A stretch of 31,160 nucleotides of DNA from a bacterium (GTDB lineage Bacteria; UBP18; UBA7526), in the NCBI GenBank assembly GCA_030615855.1, contig JAUWYL010000016.1, forward strand, positions 1 to 31,160. Direction: 5' to 3'. The position numbers were made by a program, and so were the translations under genes. Shown piece after piece: positions 7,795 to 14,846 of the stretch. Below the pieces are notes generated by a model. That model was given only the letters and a program-made list of their open reading frames with translations. It was not told the DNA's origin and ran no database searches. Position 1 is the first letter of the stretch. Each line of letters begins with the position of its first letter.

Positions 7795-7905
7795 GATGAC
7801 AGGGGTTAATATCGGTTAAAAACTGTTAACAACGGTTAAAATCGGTTATATTAAAAAGCAACTGATATTAACTGCTAATAACTGTTATTAACTGTGTCCT
7901 AATCG
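7795..7905 (+). repeat. 10-bp iterated hairpin, family A copy 1
   Basis: From 7804 the DNA reads in successive 10-mers: GGTTAATATC, GGTTAAAAAC, TGTTAACAAC, GGTTAAAATC, GGTTATATTA. Then AAAAGCAACT, and the complementary words GATATTAACT, GCTAATAACT, GTTATTAACT. The left arm (GGTTAAnAnC) and right arm (nnTnTTAACT) can fold into one long imperfect hairpin around AAAAGCAAC. The same core AAAAGCAAC occurs in the copies at 14151 and 19275. The spacer lies between the nitroreductase gene and miaA and holds no ORF. Confidence 0.75.
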
Positions 7906-7911
7906 TGAGTA

Positions 7912-8829
7912 ATGATAAAGAAGCCTTTAATAGTGATTGTGGGGCCGACTGCCATTGGAAAGAGTGAAGTAGCCATAGAATTAGCGAAAAGAATAAATGG
8001 CGAGATCGTCTCCTGCGATTCGTGTCAAGTTTATAAATATCTAAATATCGGAACGGCAAAGCCGACAAAAGAAGAGAGAAAAAAGATCCCTCATCATTTA
8101 ATCGATGTCATAGAACCGGATGAGGAGTTCAACGCTTTCCTTTATGCCCGAAAAGCACATAAGGCAATTTCAGAGATTCATAAAAAGAAGAAGACCCCCA
8201 TATTAGTTGGTGGCTCTGGGTTATATGTCAGAGCAACAGTAGATGGCATTTTTCTTGGTGCCAAAAAGAATAAAGCAATAAGAGAAAGACTAAGAAAATT
8301 TAGTAGCGACACTTTGTATAGAAAATTAAAAAAGGTGGATTCTGAGACTGCTTCTCACCTCCATCCTCACGACAGGGTGCGCATCATCCGCGCTTTGGAG
8401 GTCTATGAATTAACCGGTCAGCCCATCTCAGCCCTTCAAGAAGTGTCTAAAGGAAAGGAGCCTAATTATAATCTAACGATGATTGGCTTGAAAAGAAAAA
8501 GGAAAGAATTATATCAGAGAATAAACCAGCGGGTAGAAAGGATGATTAAGAAAGGGCTGGTAAAGGAAGTAAAAAATCTTTTAAAGAAAGGATTCTCCAA
8601 AGATCTAATTGTTTTAAAAGGCTTGGGCTATAAGGAGATCATCGGCTATCTAGATGGGGAATACGATTTAAAAGAGGCCATACGTCTCTTAAAGAGAAAT
8701 AGTAGAAGATTTGCTAAGAGGCAATTGACCTGGTTCAATAAGGATAAGAGAATCCACTGGATAGAAATAAAGAAAGGGGATTCAGCAAGTAAAGTCGTTT
8801 CCCAAATAGCCAAGCTGCTGAAATGTTAA
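7912..8829 (+). CDS. miaA: tRNA dimethylallyltransferase
   Basis: 305 residues, full length. It adds the isopentenyl group to N6 of A37 in tRNAs reading UNN codons, making the substrate of MiaB. Motifs: P-loop GPTAIGKS (11-18), a DSCQVYK segment followed by IGTAKP, HHLIDVIEPDEEFNA, GGSGLYVRA, and the C-terminal GLGYKEIIGYLDGE with RFAKRQLTWFNKD. The usual Arg of DSRQVY is Cys here. The ATG follows repeat DNA with a weak ribosome-binding site (GTGAG). The 3' end overlaps the SLH lipoprotein gene by 7 nt. Confidence 0.97.
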   Translation: MIKKPLIVIVGPTAIGKSEVAIELAKRINGEIVSCDSCQVYKYLNIGTAKPTKEERKKIPHHLIDVIEPDEEFNAFLYARKAHKAISEIHKKKKTPILVGGSGLYVRATVDGIFLGAKKNKAIRERLRKFSSDTLYRKLKKVDSETASHLHPHDRVRIIRALEVYELTGQPISALQEVSKGKEPNYNLTMIGLKRKRKELYQRINQRVERMIKKGLVKEVKNLLKKGFSKDLIVLKGLGYKEIIGYLDGEYDLKEAIRLLKRNSRRFAKRQLTWFNKDKRIHWIEIKKGDSASKVVSQIAKLLKC

Positions 8830-9389
8830 AAGTAATTAGGTCTTTAGTAATTTTTCTGGCTTTATTTTCTCTTATGCTGGGATGTGCAGCGAAGAAGGAA
8901 GCCCTCTTACCATCTGAAGAAGTAGTAAGGGGAAAGGTCATTACTCGAGGGGAATTCGCTTATCTCTTAGTCACCAGATTAAATTGGGAAGGAATCGAGA
9001 AGAGGCCAAAGAAGGTAATCATTATTGATATCTCAAAGAGCCCCTATAGGAATGAGATAAAAAAGGTAGCAAAGATGGAAATCATGGAGGTCTATCCAAA
9101 CCATACCTTCCTGCCAGATAAGACTTTGAATCGGGGGGAATGCGCCAAAATCGTTGAAAATATTTTAGTTACGATAAAGGGAAAGGAGAAATGGAAAAGA
9201 AAGTATCTTAGTAAACCCTCCCCCTTTCCCGATGTTCCTAACTATCATCGCCACTTCAATGCTATCATACTTGCCACAAAGAAGAGGACTATGAAACCCT
9301 ATCGAGATGGGAAATTCCGGCCCGGGCTTCCTTTATCTCCAGGAGAGGCGAAAAGGGTAATCAGAAGACTGGAGCGTCATTTCAAATGA
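8823..9389 (+). CDS. Small lipoprotein with S-layer-homology-like repeats
   Basis: 188 residues. A signal peptide ends at a lipobox-like LMLGC with Cys21. The mature part has SLH-type units: ITRGEFAYLLVTRL with a following D-I-S, then VAKMEIMEVYPNHTFLPDKTLNRGECAKIVENIL, then FPDVPNYHRHFNAIILATKKR ending DGKFRPGLPLSPGEAKRVIRRL. The pattern FPD, then G-F-P, then R-E/GE is that of SLH domains, which bind secondary cell-wall polymers or peptidoglycan. In a diderm, such proteins may tether the outer membrane. It overlaps miaA at its start and the SpoIID gene at its end (ATGA), so the three are coupled. Confidence 0.8.
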   Translation: MLKVIRSLVIFLALFSLMLGCAAKKEALLPSEEVVRGKVITRGEFAYLLVTRLNWEGIEKRPKKVIIIDISKSPYRNEIKKVAKMEIMEVYPNHTFLPDKTLNRGECAKIVENILVTIKGKEKWKRKYLSKPSPFPDVPNYHRHFNAIILATKKRTMKPYRDGKFRPGLPLSPGEAKRVIRRLERHFK

Positions 9390-11059
9390 GGGTTCTTGCT
9401 TTATTCCTGGCCATACTCCTTTTCTCCTCCTCTGCTTTTTCCCAGTTCAGTATCTATGATGTAGTAACCATCAAGAAAGAGATTAAGGAGCTTAAAGAGA
9501 AGTACAAAAGAGACCTGGTTACCGGGGAAGAGTACGAAGAAATACTCACTCTTCTGGAGAAGAGATTGGCGGTAGCCACAGAGTATCAGAAAAAGAGAGA
9601 AGAGAAAAGCTATGCTCAGAAGGAGTTTGAAAAGGCGCAAAAGTTATCCGATTATGGAGATTATGAAGGAGCATTGAGGATTTATGATAAACTCCTAAAA
9701 AAATCTTACGCTCAGAAACAGTTTGAATATGGAAAGAGCCTTTATGAAAAGGGGGATTATGACCAGGCCCTTATCGTTTATCAAAAGTTATTGGCCAATT
9801 ATCCAGAGAGTGAGTGGATAGACGATGCTCACTTCGGTCTGGGGATGGCCTATTATGATTTAGGTAAGTTCGGTAGGGCGCTAGAAGAATTTACCAAAAT
9901 CTCTGAAGATAGGTTCAGAAGTGAGCTCTCTTCTCAGGTCAAGGATATGATTCAGAAGAGCCTCTTAGCGAGCTATGAGATTCCCCAGGCAATAAGGGTG
10001 CTTATCCTTCAGGGAGTTCCCAAAGTAAAGATTAGGACCCTCAAAGGATTTAAGATTATTGATCTTAGCAATGGAGAAACAATAACCTTTGTTTCTTTAG
10101 ATAAACCCCTCTCCTTCAAAAGGACCCAGGAGGGAATAAAGATAAGGGGTAAGAAAGTCCATAGATTTGTCACTGTTCCCCTAAAAATTATTACTCTTAA
10201 AGAGGATGACCTCTTAAGAATAAATGGGAGAGAGTATCGTGGTCAGGTAGTGATTCGTAGGAATAAGAGAGGAAGGCTCAACATCATAAATGAGGCCAAT
10301 ATCGATGACTATCTCTATGGCGTCTTGCCCCATGAAATTTCTCCTGCCTGGCCTCTGGAGGCCCTGAAGGCTCAGGCAATCGCCTCCCGCACATTGGCCC
10401 TATATCGCAAGAGAAGAGCTCGGGCGAAGGATTACGATCTGGATGCCACCATCTTTACTCAGGTCTATGGAGGAGTGGAAGATGAAGACCAGAGAACGAA
10501 TCAGGCGGTTAATGAAACGAGAGGAGAAGTCTTAACCCATAAGGGAAAGATTATTGATAGTGTCTTTCATGCTACCTGTGGGGGACATACAGAAGAGGCA
10601 AAGAATGTTTGGCTGGGATCAAAAGAACCCTATCTCAAGAGTATCTCTTGCACTTTCTGTAAGAATTCTCCTTACTATGAGTGGGAAGAAAGGATTAAGG
10701 AAAGGAACTTGAGAAACATATTGGAAGAGAAGGGTCTCAATCTAAGTAAGATTAAAGAGATAGAGTTAACAGAAAAGAGCCCCTCGGGTCGGGCAATAAA
10801 AATAGCCATCAAGCATCGTAAGGCTACCCAGCCCTTAATTGCTAATAACTTCCGTCTTTTTCTGGGTTCAGATCTCATGAGAAGCACTCTCATTACCGTA
10901 AGCAAGGAAAAAAATGAATTTATCTTTAAGGGTCGCGGCTGGGGGCATGGGGTGGGGATGTGTCAGTGGGGAGCAAGGGGCATGGCAGAGAAGGGCAAGC
11001 ACTATAGAGAAATTCTAAAGCATTATTATTCAGGAGTAAAAATTCAGAAAGTCTATTAA
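9386..11059 (+). CDS. Exported SpoIID/LytB-domain protein with N-terminal TPR region
   Basis: 557 residues. Signal peptide 1-19 (ending SSAFSQ). About 20-75 is a charged coiled coil and 76-190 holds TPR units, including LLANYPESEWIDDAHFGLGMAYYDLG. Residues 290-557 form the SpoIID/LytB domain: NIDDYLYGVLPHEI, LKAQAIASRTLAL, VFHATCGGHTE, and the C-terminal GRGWGHGVGMCQWGARGMA. SpoIID of Bacillus is a lytic transglycosylase in spore engulfment. LytB-type relatives in non-sporulating bacteria are amidase enhancers or glycan hydrolases. The TPR region resembles that of the SPOR protein at 4814. It is the last gene of the coupled miaA-SLH-SpoIID group. Confidence 0.92.
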   Translation: MRVLALFLAILLFSSSAFSQFSIYDVVTIKKEIKELKEKYKRDLVTGEEYEEILTLLEKRLAVATEYQKKREEKSYAQKEFEKAQKLSDYGDYEGALRIYDKLLKKSYAQKQFEYGKSLYEKGDYDQALIVYQKLLANYPESEWIDDAHFGLGMAYYDLGKFGRALEEFTKISEDRFRSELSSQVKDMIQKSLLASYEIPQAIRVLILQGVPKVKIRTLKGFKIIDLSNGETITFVSLDKPLSFKRTQEGIKIRGKKVHRFVTVPLKIITLKEDDLLRINGREYRGQVVIRRNKRGRLNIINEANIDDYLYGVLPHEISPAWPLEALKAQAIASRTLALYRKRRARAKDYDLDATIFTQVYGGVEDEDQRTNQAVNETRGEVLTHKGKIIDSVFHATCGGHTEEAKNVWLGSKEPYLKSISCTFCKNSPYYEWEERIKERNLRNILEEKGLNLSKIKEIELTEKSPSGRAIKIAIKHRKATQPLIANNFRLFLGSDLMRSTLITVSKEKNEFIFKGRGWGHGVGMCQWGARGMAEKGKHYREILKHYYSGVKIQKVY

Positions 11060-11149
11060 TATAATTAAAATGCAAAATTAACAATTATCTGTGATCTGTG
11101 TCAATCCGTAATCAATCTGTGAATATCCGTGTCCGAACGGAGTGAGGCC
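11060..11149 (+). promoter_or_regulatory. pgsA leader: ATCTGTG/ATCCGTG words and mini-hairpin
   Basis: The spacer starts with AAAATGCAAAATTAAC, continues with ATTATCTGTGATCTGTGT, then ATCCGT/ATCTGTG variants. It ends in CCGAACGGAGTGAGG (11133-11147), a mini-hairpin with possible stem CC..GG, tandem G-A mismatches, AC/GT and loop GGA. The GTGAGG part is the only ribosome-binding sequence for the ATG at 11150. Very similar leaders precede the genes at 17648 and 25431. Confidence 0.65.
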
Positions 11150-11698
11150 ATGAATCTACCGAATAAGATAACTATCGGTCGCTTCCTTCTCGTTCCCTGC
11201 TTTGTAGCCGTCATCTTTGGATTGGGGAATAGACCTTTGGCTCTGAGTATCTTCTGCATTGCGGCATTTACCGATGCCCTGGACGGCTACTTCGCCCGCA
11301 CCAGAGGATTGAAGACTACCTTGGGAAGTTTCTTAGACCCCTTAGCCGACCATCTCCTCATCATCACTGCCTTGATCTCGGTAACTATAAAGGGGATGCT
11401 TCCTTCCTGGCTCATGTGGACTGTGATCACTCGTGATTCTGTTCTACTTCTAGGTGGCATAATACTCTATAAAGGACTGGGGAAGGTCGAGCGCATCATC
11501 CCCAGCGGATGGGGGAAGTTCAGCTCTCTTTTCTGCCTGGCAACGGTCATTCTGACCCTCATCCTGAACTTTACCCCTCCCCATCTACCCTACCCCAGAA
11601 CTATTCTCTGGCTTGCCGGATGGGCAGCGCTCTTCATCGGCATCTCTGGGATTCATTATCTCATGCGCGGTAGTCTCCGCCTATTAAGGACGAAATAG
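11150..11698 (+). CDS. pgsA: CDP-alcohol phosphatidyltransferase, probably phosphatidylglycerophosphate synthase
   Basis: 182 residues from the ATG at 11150; an in-frame GTG at 11129 lies in the leader repeat. The CDP-OH-P transferase motif DALDGYFAR, 8 residues, G, 3 residues, D, 3 residues, D is complete (TDALDGYFARTRG, then LGSFLDPLADH, within residues 42-70). Five to six membrane helices follow. It would make phosphatidylglycerophosphate from CDP-diacylglycerol and glycerol-3-phosphate; phosphatidylserine synthase is a less likely reading. The next two genes, plsY and gpsA, supply acylation of, and synthesis of, glycerol-3-phosphate. The three form a phospholipid cluster. Confidence 0.87.
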   Translation: MNLPNKITIGRFLLVPCFVAVIFGLGNRPLALSIFCIAAFTDALDGYFARTRGLKTTLGSFLDPLADHLLIITALISVTIKGMLPSWLMWTVITRDSVLLLGGIILYKGLGKVERIIPSGWGKFSSLFCLATVILTLILNFTPPHLPYPRTILWLAGWAALFIGISGIHYLMRGSLRLLRTK

Positions 11699-12316
11699 AT
11701 GCTTTTCTTGGCCATCATATTGAGCTATCTCTTAGGTTCTATTCCTACGAGTTACATTATGGGAAGGCTCTGGAAGGGGATCGATCTGAGAGAGCATGGC
11801 TCGGGGAATGTAGGGGCTGCCAATACTTTCCGGGTACTGGGGCCCATTCCCGGGATAATTGTCTTTCTGGGGGATGCTTTGAAAGGTTGGGTTGCCGTCT
11901 ATTTCATCAGCCTCCTGGTGCCGGGCGAAACGTTTACTTCTGCATGGGCAAAGATTTTCTGTGGGATGGCCGCCATCTGCGGACATAACTGGACAATATT
12001 CCTGAAGTTTAAAGGAGGCCGGGGGGTGGCCACCAGTATTGGCGTCTTCTTTGCCCTGGCCTGGCAGGCGATAGGAATATCTCTATTGTTGGGGGTAGCG
12101 GTTATAGCTTTAACTCGTTATATTTCTTTAGGTTCTATGGTAGGGGCCATTGCGCTTCCTTTCCTGGTGGTTCTTTTACCCTTTGAGAGGCCTTTACCAT
12201 ATTTATGGTTTGCCCTGCTTGCCGCCCTTCTGGTTATTATCAAGCATATTCCAAATATCAAAAGACTTATCAAGGGCAAAGAAAATAGAATCTCCTTTAG
12301 AAGAAAAAGAGAATGA
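11699..12316 (+). CDS. plsY: Glycerol-3-phosphate acyltransferase PlsY
   Basis: 205 residues. It is an integral membrane enzyme that transfers acyl groups from acyl-phosphate to the sn-1 position of glycerol-3-phosphate. All three family motifs are visible: LLGSIPTSYIMG (10-21), HGSGNVGAANTFRVLG (about 32-47) and GHNWTIFLKFKGGRGVATS (about 94-112). There are five hydrophobic segments. The ATG follows the pgsA stop with no gap, and AAGGA lies about 10 nt upstream inside pgsA. It is tightly coupled within the phospholipid operon. Confidence 0.97.
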   Translation: MLFLAIILSYLLGSIPTSYIMGRLWKGIDLREHGSGNVGAANTFRVLGPIPGIIVFLGDALKGWVAVYFISLLVPGETFTSAWAKIFCGMAAICGHNWTIFLKFKGGRGVATSIGVFFALAWQAIGISLLLGVAVIALTRYISLGSMVGAIALPFLVVLLPFERPLPYLWFALLAALLVIIKHIPNIKRLIKGKENRISFRRKRE

Positions 12317-12345
12317 ATTTGTTTTGCGTCTTTCAGTTAAATTTT

Positions 12346-12368
12346 GCCTGCCTCGTCGGCAGACAGGC
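12346..12368 (+). repeat. Small palindrome upstream of gpsA
   Basis: GCCTGCCTCGTCGGCAGACAGGC is an imperfect hairpin (outer GCCTG/CAGGC, inner TGCC/GGCA). It occupies most of the 67-nt spacer between plsY and gpsA. It resembles short dispersed palindromes of the form TGCCTGCCGACAGGC found in other genomes. Nothing else is recognisable in the spacer. Confidence 0.55.
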
Positions 12369-12383
12369 GTTTTGGCGGTTGCA

Positions 12384-13382
12384 ATGAAGAAGATTGCAGT
12401 TCTGGGTGCTGGAAGCTGGGGAACTACCTTAGCCATACTATTGGCCAAGAAGGGCCATGAAGTTAGCCTCTGGGAGTATCTTAAGGAACAGGCAGAGAGG
12501 CTCGATAGGGAGAGGGAGAATCGCCAGTTCCTTCCCGGAGTTCCTATTTCCAGGGAGATTTTTATCTCTTCAAACCTAAACGAGATAATCAAGGGGGCAG
12601 AGATAATATTAATCGTCGTTCCCTCCCAGGTCTTGAGAGAAGTGGTGGAGAAATTAGTGAAAGTAAAGATTTCACTCAAGACCATTCTCATCAGTGCCAC
12701 AAAGGGTCTTGAGGTAGGAACAAACTTGAGGATGTCGGAGATAATCAAACCCTACTTTTCAAAGAATGAGATAGTCGTCGTTTCCGGACCTTCTCATGCA
12801 GAGGAGGTCTCAAGGGAAATCCCGACCACCATCGTGGCCTCTGCTTCCAGCGCAAAACTAGCCCAGGAGATACAGGAGATATTCACCACTCCCTACTTCA
12901 GGGTCTATACCAACCCAGATACCATTGGAATAGAACTGGGAGGAGCCTTGAAAAATATCATCGCCATCGCCAGTGGAATATGTGACGGTCTGGGATTAGG
13001 GGACAATAGTAAGGCGGCTTTGATGACTCGGGGAATAGTAGAAATTGCCCGGCTGGGAGTAGCCATGGGAGCCAAGCAGGAGACCTTTGCTGGACTCTCC
13101 GGGATGGGAGATCTCATCACCACCTGTATCAGCAAGCATAGTAGAAACCGGGGCCTGGGAGAAAGAATTGCTAAAGGAAAGAAGTTGAAAGAGGCCCAGA
13201 GAGAGATCGGCATGGTTACTGAGGGGGTACCTACCACAAAAAGCGCTTATGAATTAGCCAAGAAGTATAAAGTGGAAATGCCCATTACTGAGGAGCTCTA
13301 TAATATTCTCTTTAAAGGAAAAGATCCCAGGGACGCAGAGTTTGAACTCATGACCAGAAAGACAAAGAGGGAAGACCGGTGA
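12384..13382 (+). CDS. gpsA: NAD(P)H-dependent glycerol-3-phosphate dehydrogenase
   Basis: 332 residues from the ATG at 12384. The frame stays open back to 12150, but that extension lies in another frame of plsY and in repeat DNA, so it is rejected. The enzyme reduces dihydroxyacetone phosphate to sn-glycerol-3-phosphate for phospholipids. Motifs: Rossmann GAGSWGTTLA (7-16), SATKGLE, SGPSHAEEV, the catalytic-helix segment ELGGALKNIIAIASGICDG and GLSGMGDLITTC. GGCGG (about 12374-12378) is a possible ribosome-binding site. The stop overlaps the HU gene start (GTGA). Confidence 0.96.
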   Translation: MKKIAVLGAGSWGTTLAILLAKKGHEVSLWEYLKEQAERLDRERENRQFLPGVPISREIFISSNLNEIIKGAEIILIVVPSQVLREVVEKLVKVKISLKTILISATKGLEVGTNLRMSEIIKPYFSKNEIVVVSGPSHAEEVSREIPTTIVASASSAKLAQEIQEIFTTPYFRVYTNPDTIGIELGGALKNIIAIASGICDGLGLGDNSKAALMTRGIVEIARLGVAMGAKQETFAGLSGMGDLITTCISKHSRNRGLGERIAKGKKLKEAQREIGMVTEGVPTTKSAYELAKKYKVEMPITEELYNILFKGKDPRDAEFELMTRKTKREDR

Positions 13383-13648
13383 TTAAGAAGGATCTGGTTA
13401 ATAAGATAGCATCCCTCGGCCTCTCTAAGAAAAAGGCAAAGGAGGCCATGGAGACCATAATTGAGGGAATAGGGGAAAGCTTGGCCAGGGGAGAGAAGGT
13501 CCAGATTCAGGGGTTGGGCAGTTTTGACATTAGGGTTACCAAGGAAAGAAGGGGGCGCAACCCCAAGACCGGGGAGACCTTAAAGATTCCTTCTCGAAAG
13601 GTCCCTGTATTCCGTCCTGCTCCACCCTTGAAAGAGAGAGTAAAGTGA
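13379..13648 (+). CDS. HU/IHF-family DNA-binding protein
   Basis: 89 residues, normal length for HU or IHF. It forms a dimer that bends DNA. Family features: MIKKDLVNKIAS helix, METIIEGIGESLARGEKVQIQGLGSF, and the DNA-binding arm GRNPKTGETLKIPSRKVPVFRP with the intercalating Pro. The GTG start overlaps the gpsA stop, and its own stop overlaps the MerR start. HU/IHF-MerR-tRNA-Pro is a gene order I know from other bacteria, for example some Deltaproteobacteria, where the first gene is called ihfA. I cannot separate HU from IHF-alpha on sequence alone. Confidence 0.95.
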   Translation: MIKKDLVNKIASLGLSKKKAKEAMETIIEGIGESLARGEKVQIQGLGSFDIRVTKERRGRNPKTGETLKIPSRKVPVFRPAPPLKERVK

Positions 13649-13962
13649 GAGTTCGTATTCCCAATAAACTCTTCTTCTCTATTACCGAGGTAAGTAAAAT
13701 TACTAAGGTTCCCTCTCATGTCTTGAGATACTGGGAGAAGGAGTTCAAGCAATTTTTAAAACCTACAAAGTCCGAGATGAAAAGGAGGAGATATCAGAAA
13801 AAGGATATTCAGACTATTCTTGGAATAAAGGAGTTACTCTATAAGGAAAGATATTCTATTGCCGGGGCAAAGAAGAGACTGAAACAGGAAACGGTCTTAC
13901 CTGATCTAATAAAGGAATGTAAAAGAGAACTCCGCAAGATCCTAAGAGTCTTAAGCAAGTAA
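13645..13962 (+). CDS. MerR-family transcriptional regulator (short form)
   Basis: 105 residues. The GTG start overlaps the HU stop (GTGA). Residues 10-80 are a winged-helix MerR DNA-binding domain: FSITEVSKITKVPSHVLRYWEKEF, then RRRYQKKDIQTILGIKELLYKERYSIAGAKKRL. Only a short basic tail follows, with no metal-binding or drug-binding effector domain, so the signal it senses, if any, is unknown. It lies between HU and tRNA-Pro, as in other phyla. Coupling to HU suggests a housekeeping, nucleoid-linked role rather than stress sensing; that is inference. Confidence 0.93.
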   Translation: MRVRIPNKLFFSITEVSKITKVPSHVLRYWEKEFKQFLKPTKSEMKRRRYQKKDIQTILGIKELLYKERYSIAGAKKRLKQETVLPDLIKECKRELRKILRVLSK

Positions 13963-13964
13963 CT

Positions 13965-14029
13965 TAGCTATCGAGCTATCCAGCTATCAAGTTCTCGATG
14001 GCTCGATCGCTTGGTAGCTTGATTGCTGA
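13965..14029 (+). repeat. 8-bp iterated hairpin between merR and tRNA-Pro
   Basis: Successive 8-mers read TAGCTATC, GAGCTATC, CAGCTATC, AAGTTCTC, GATGGCTC, GATCGCTT, GGTAGCTT, GATTGCTG. The left three repeat AGCTATC and the right four repeat its complement (GATAGCT with changes), so the stretch folds into a hairpin immediately before the tRNA. The architecture is the same as the 10-bp elements, with a different word and period. Confidence 0.7.
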
Positions 14030-14035
14030 AGTAAT

Positions 14036-14113
14036 CGGGGCGTAGCGCAGTTGGTTTAGCGCACCTGAATGGGGTTCAGGAGGTCGCTGGTTCGAATCCA
14101 GTCGCCCCGACCA
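14036..14113 (+). tRNA. tRNA-Pro (anticodon GGG)
   Basis: A complete cloverleaf. Acceptor CGGGGCG/CGCCCCG; D stem GCGC/GCGC with loop AGTTGGTTTA; anticodon stem CCTGA/TCAGG with loop ATGGGGT, giving anticodon GGG (14071-14073); variable AGGTC; T stem GCTGG/CCAGT with TTCGAAT loop; discriminator A and encoded CCA (14111-14113). It reads CCC and CCU. It follows HU and MerR in a widespread order. Confidence 0.96.
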
Positions 14114-14142
14114 GTAATTAAATGACAAGGGTGACGAGGGTA

Positions 14143-14305
14143 GCAGCAAAGGTTACTAGCAGTTACTAATGGTTACTAACCGGTTACTAGCGGTTACCAG
14201 ATTAGAATAAAAGCAACTGTTAGTAACAGTCCGGCTTTAGCCGGACGTAGTAACCCATAGTAACAGTTCCGCATGTGCGGGACGTAGTACCCGTTATCTT
14301 TTCTG
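14143..14305 (+). repeat. 10-bp iterated branched hairpin, family A copy 2
   Basis: Left arm from 14151: GGTTACTAGC, AGTTACTAAT, GGTTACTAAC, then one extra C, GGTTACTAGC, GGTTACCAGA. Turn region AATAAAAGCAACTGTTAG. Right arm: GTAACAG, hairpin TCCGGC/TTTA/GCCGGA (14230-14245), GACGTAGTAACCC, ATAGTAACAG, hairpin CCGC/ATGT/GCGG (14269-14280), GACGTAGTA, and a right end ATCTTTTCTG (14296-14305). TAGTAACC (14248-14255) pairs with GGTTACTA of the left arm. Copy 3 at 19275 has the same order of parts and the same right end. About 240 nt between tRNA-Pro and the next gene hold only this and a C-rich stretch. Confidence 0.78.
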
Positions 14306-14356
14306 TGGCCCCTGCCCCCCTTGTAACCCCTGAGAATTTGTATCCCGGAGGAAAAT

Positions 14357-14650
14357 ATGAAGAAAGAAGATTATCAAAGAGGGAGGAAGATGATTAGAGA
14401 AAATATGGAGAGATTGGTAGATAGATATTTAGAGGAGATTATTCGTTATAAAGAAGAACTGGCAGGGATCGATCTCTCTAAGATAGAGAAGTCTAAGGAA
14501 GCGACAGAAAAGACGGAGATGCGCAATGCCAAACTCCTGGCCCTCTTAGAGATCCAGGAGATTACCAATCAGATGATTAAGGAATTAAATGCCCTCAAAA
14601 TTAGTGAACCTCGCCCTCCGATCTCATCGGAGAACGAGGGTGAAGAATAA
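14357..14650 (+). CDS. Small hypothetical helical protein
   Basis: 97 residues that I do not recognise. The composition is very charged (Glu, Lys, Arg), with heptad-like stretches MIRENMERLVDRYLEEIIRY and LALLEIQEITNQMIKELNAL, so it is probably two or three helices or a coiled coil, with an acidic, Pro-containing tail. No signal peptide or membrane segment. A good ribosome-binding site GGAGG (14347-14351) precedes the ATG, and a strong terminator follows. This supports a real monocistronic or last gene. No neighbour suggests a function. Confidence 0.7.
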   Translation: MKKEDYQRGRKMIRENMERLVDRYLEEIIRYKEELAGIDLSKIEKSKEATEKTEMRNAKLLALLEIQEITNQMIKELNALKISEPRPPISSENEGEE

Positions 14651-14684
14651 AGAGTCAGGAAACAAGACTTCAATTACTATATTC

Positions 14685-14706
14685 GCCCACAGAAGTGGGC
14701 TTTTTT
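14685..14706 (+). terminator. Rho-independent terminator
   Basis: GCCCAC (14685-14690), loop AGAA, GTGGGC (14695-14700), then TTTTTT (14701-14706). An outer GACTTCA/TGAAGT pairing (14666-14672 with 14706-14711) could extend it. It ends transcription of the small hypothetical gene. Confidence 0.9.
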
Positions 14707-14728
14707 GAAGTATCGGAATTTGTTGAAG

Positions 14729-14824
14729 AGATGCAAACAGATGGATGCAGATGCAAACGGATAAACCATCCGTCTGAATCCGCTCAAATTCGTATGCATC
14801 CGCGTCTTTCCGAGCGTAGCGAGG
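14729..14824 (+). repeat. Spacer hairpin with GATGCAAACGGAT words and mini-hairpin
   Basis: GGATGCA (14743-14749) pairs with TGCATCC (14795-14801), and ACGGAT (14757-14762) pairs with ATCCGT (14768-14773) around loop AAACC. Left words GATGCA and ACGGAT repeat and are answered by ATCCG words on the right. CCGAGCGTAGCGAGG (14810-14824), a mini-hairpin with stem GC/GC and loop GTA, follows 22 nt before the transporter ATG. Confidence 0.65.
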
Positions 14825-14846
14825 ATATCTTGAGGGATAGGTCAGG

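Noticed and set aside
12150-12383. A 78-residue N-terminal extension of gpsA
   Set aside because: It reads an alternative frame of plsY and a palindrome; family members begin at MKKIAVLGAG, the ATG at 12384.
12203-12748. A 181-residue minus-strand ORF
   Set aside because: It is antisense to plsY and gpsA, which are well supported; its composition is that of a shadow frame.
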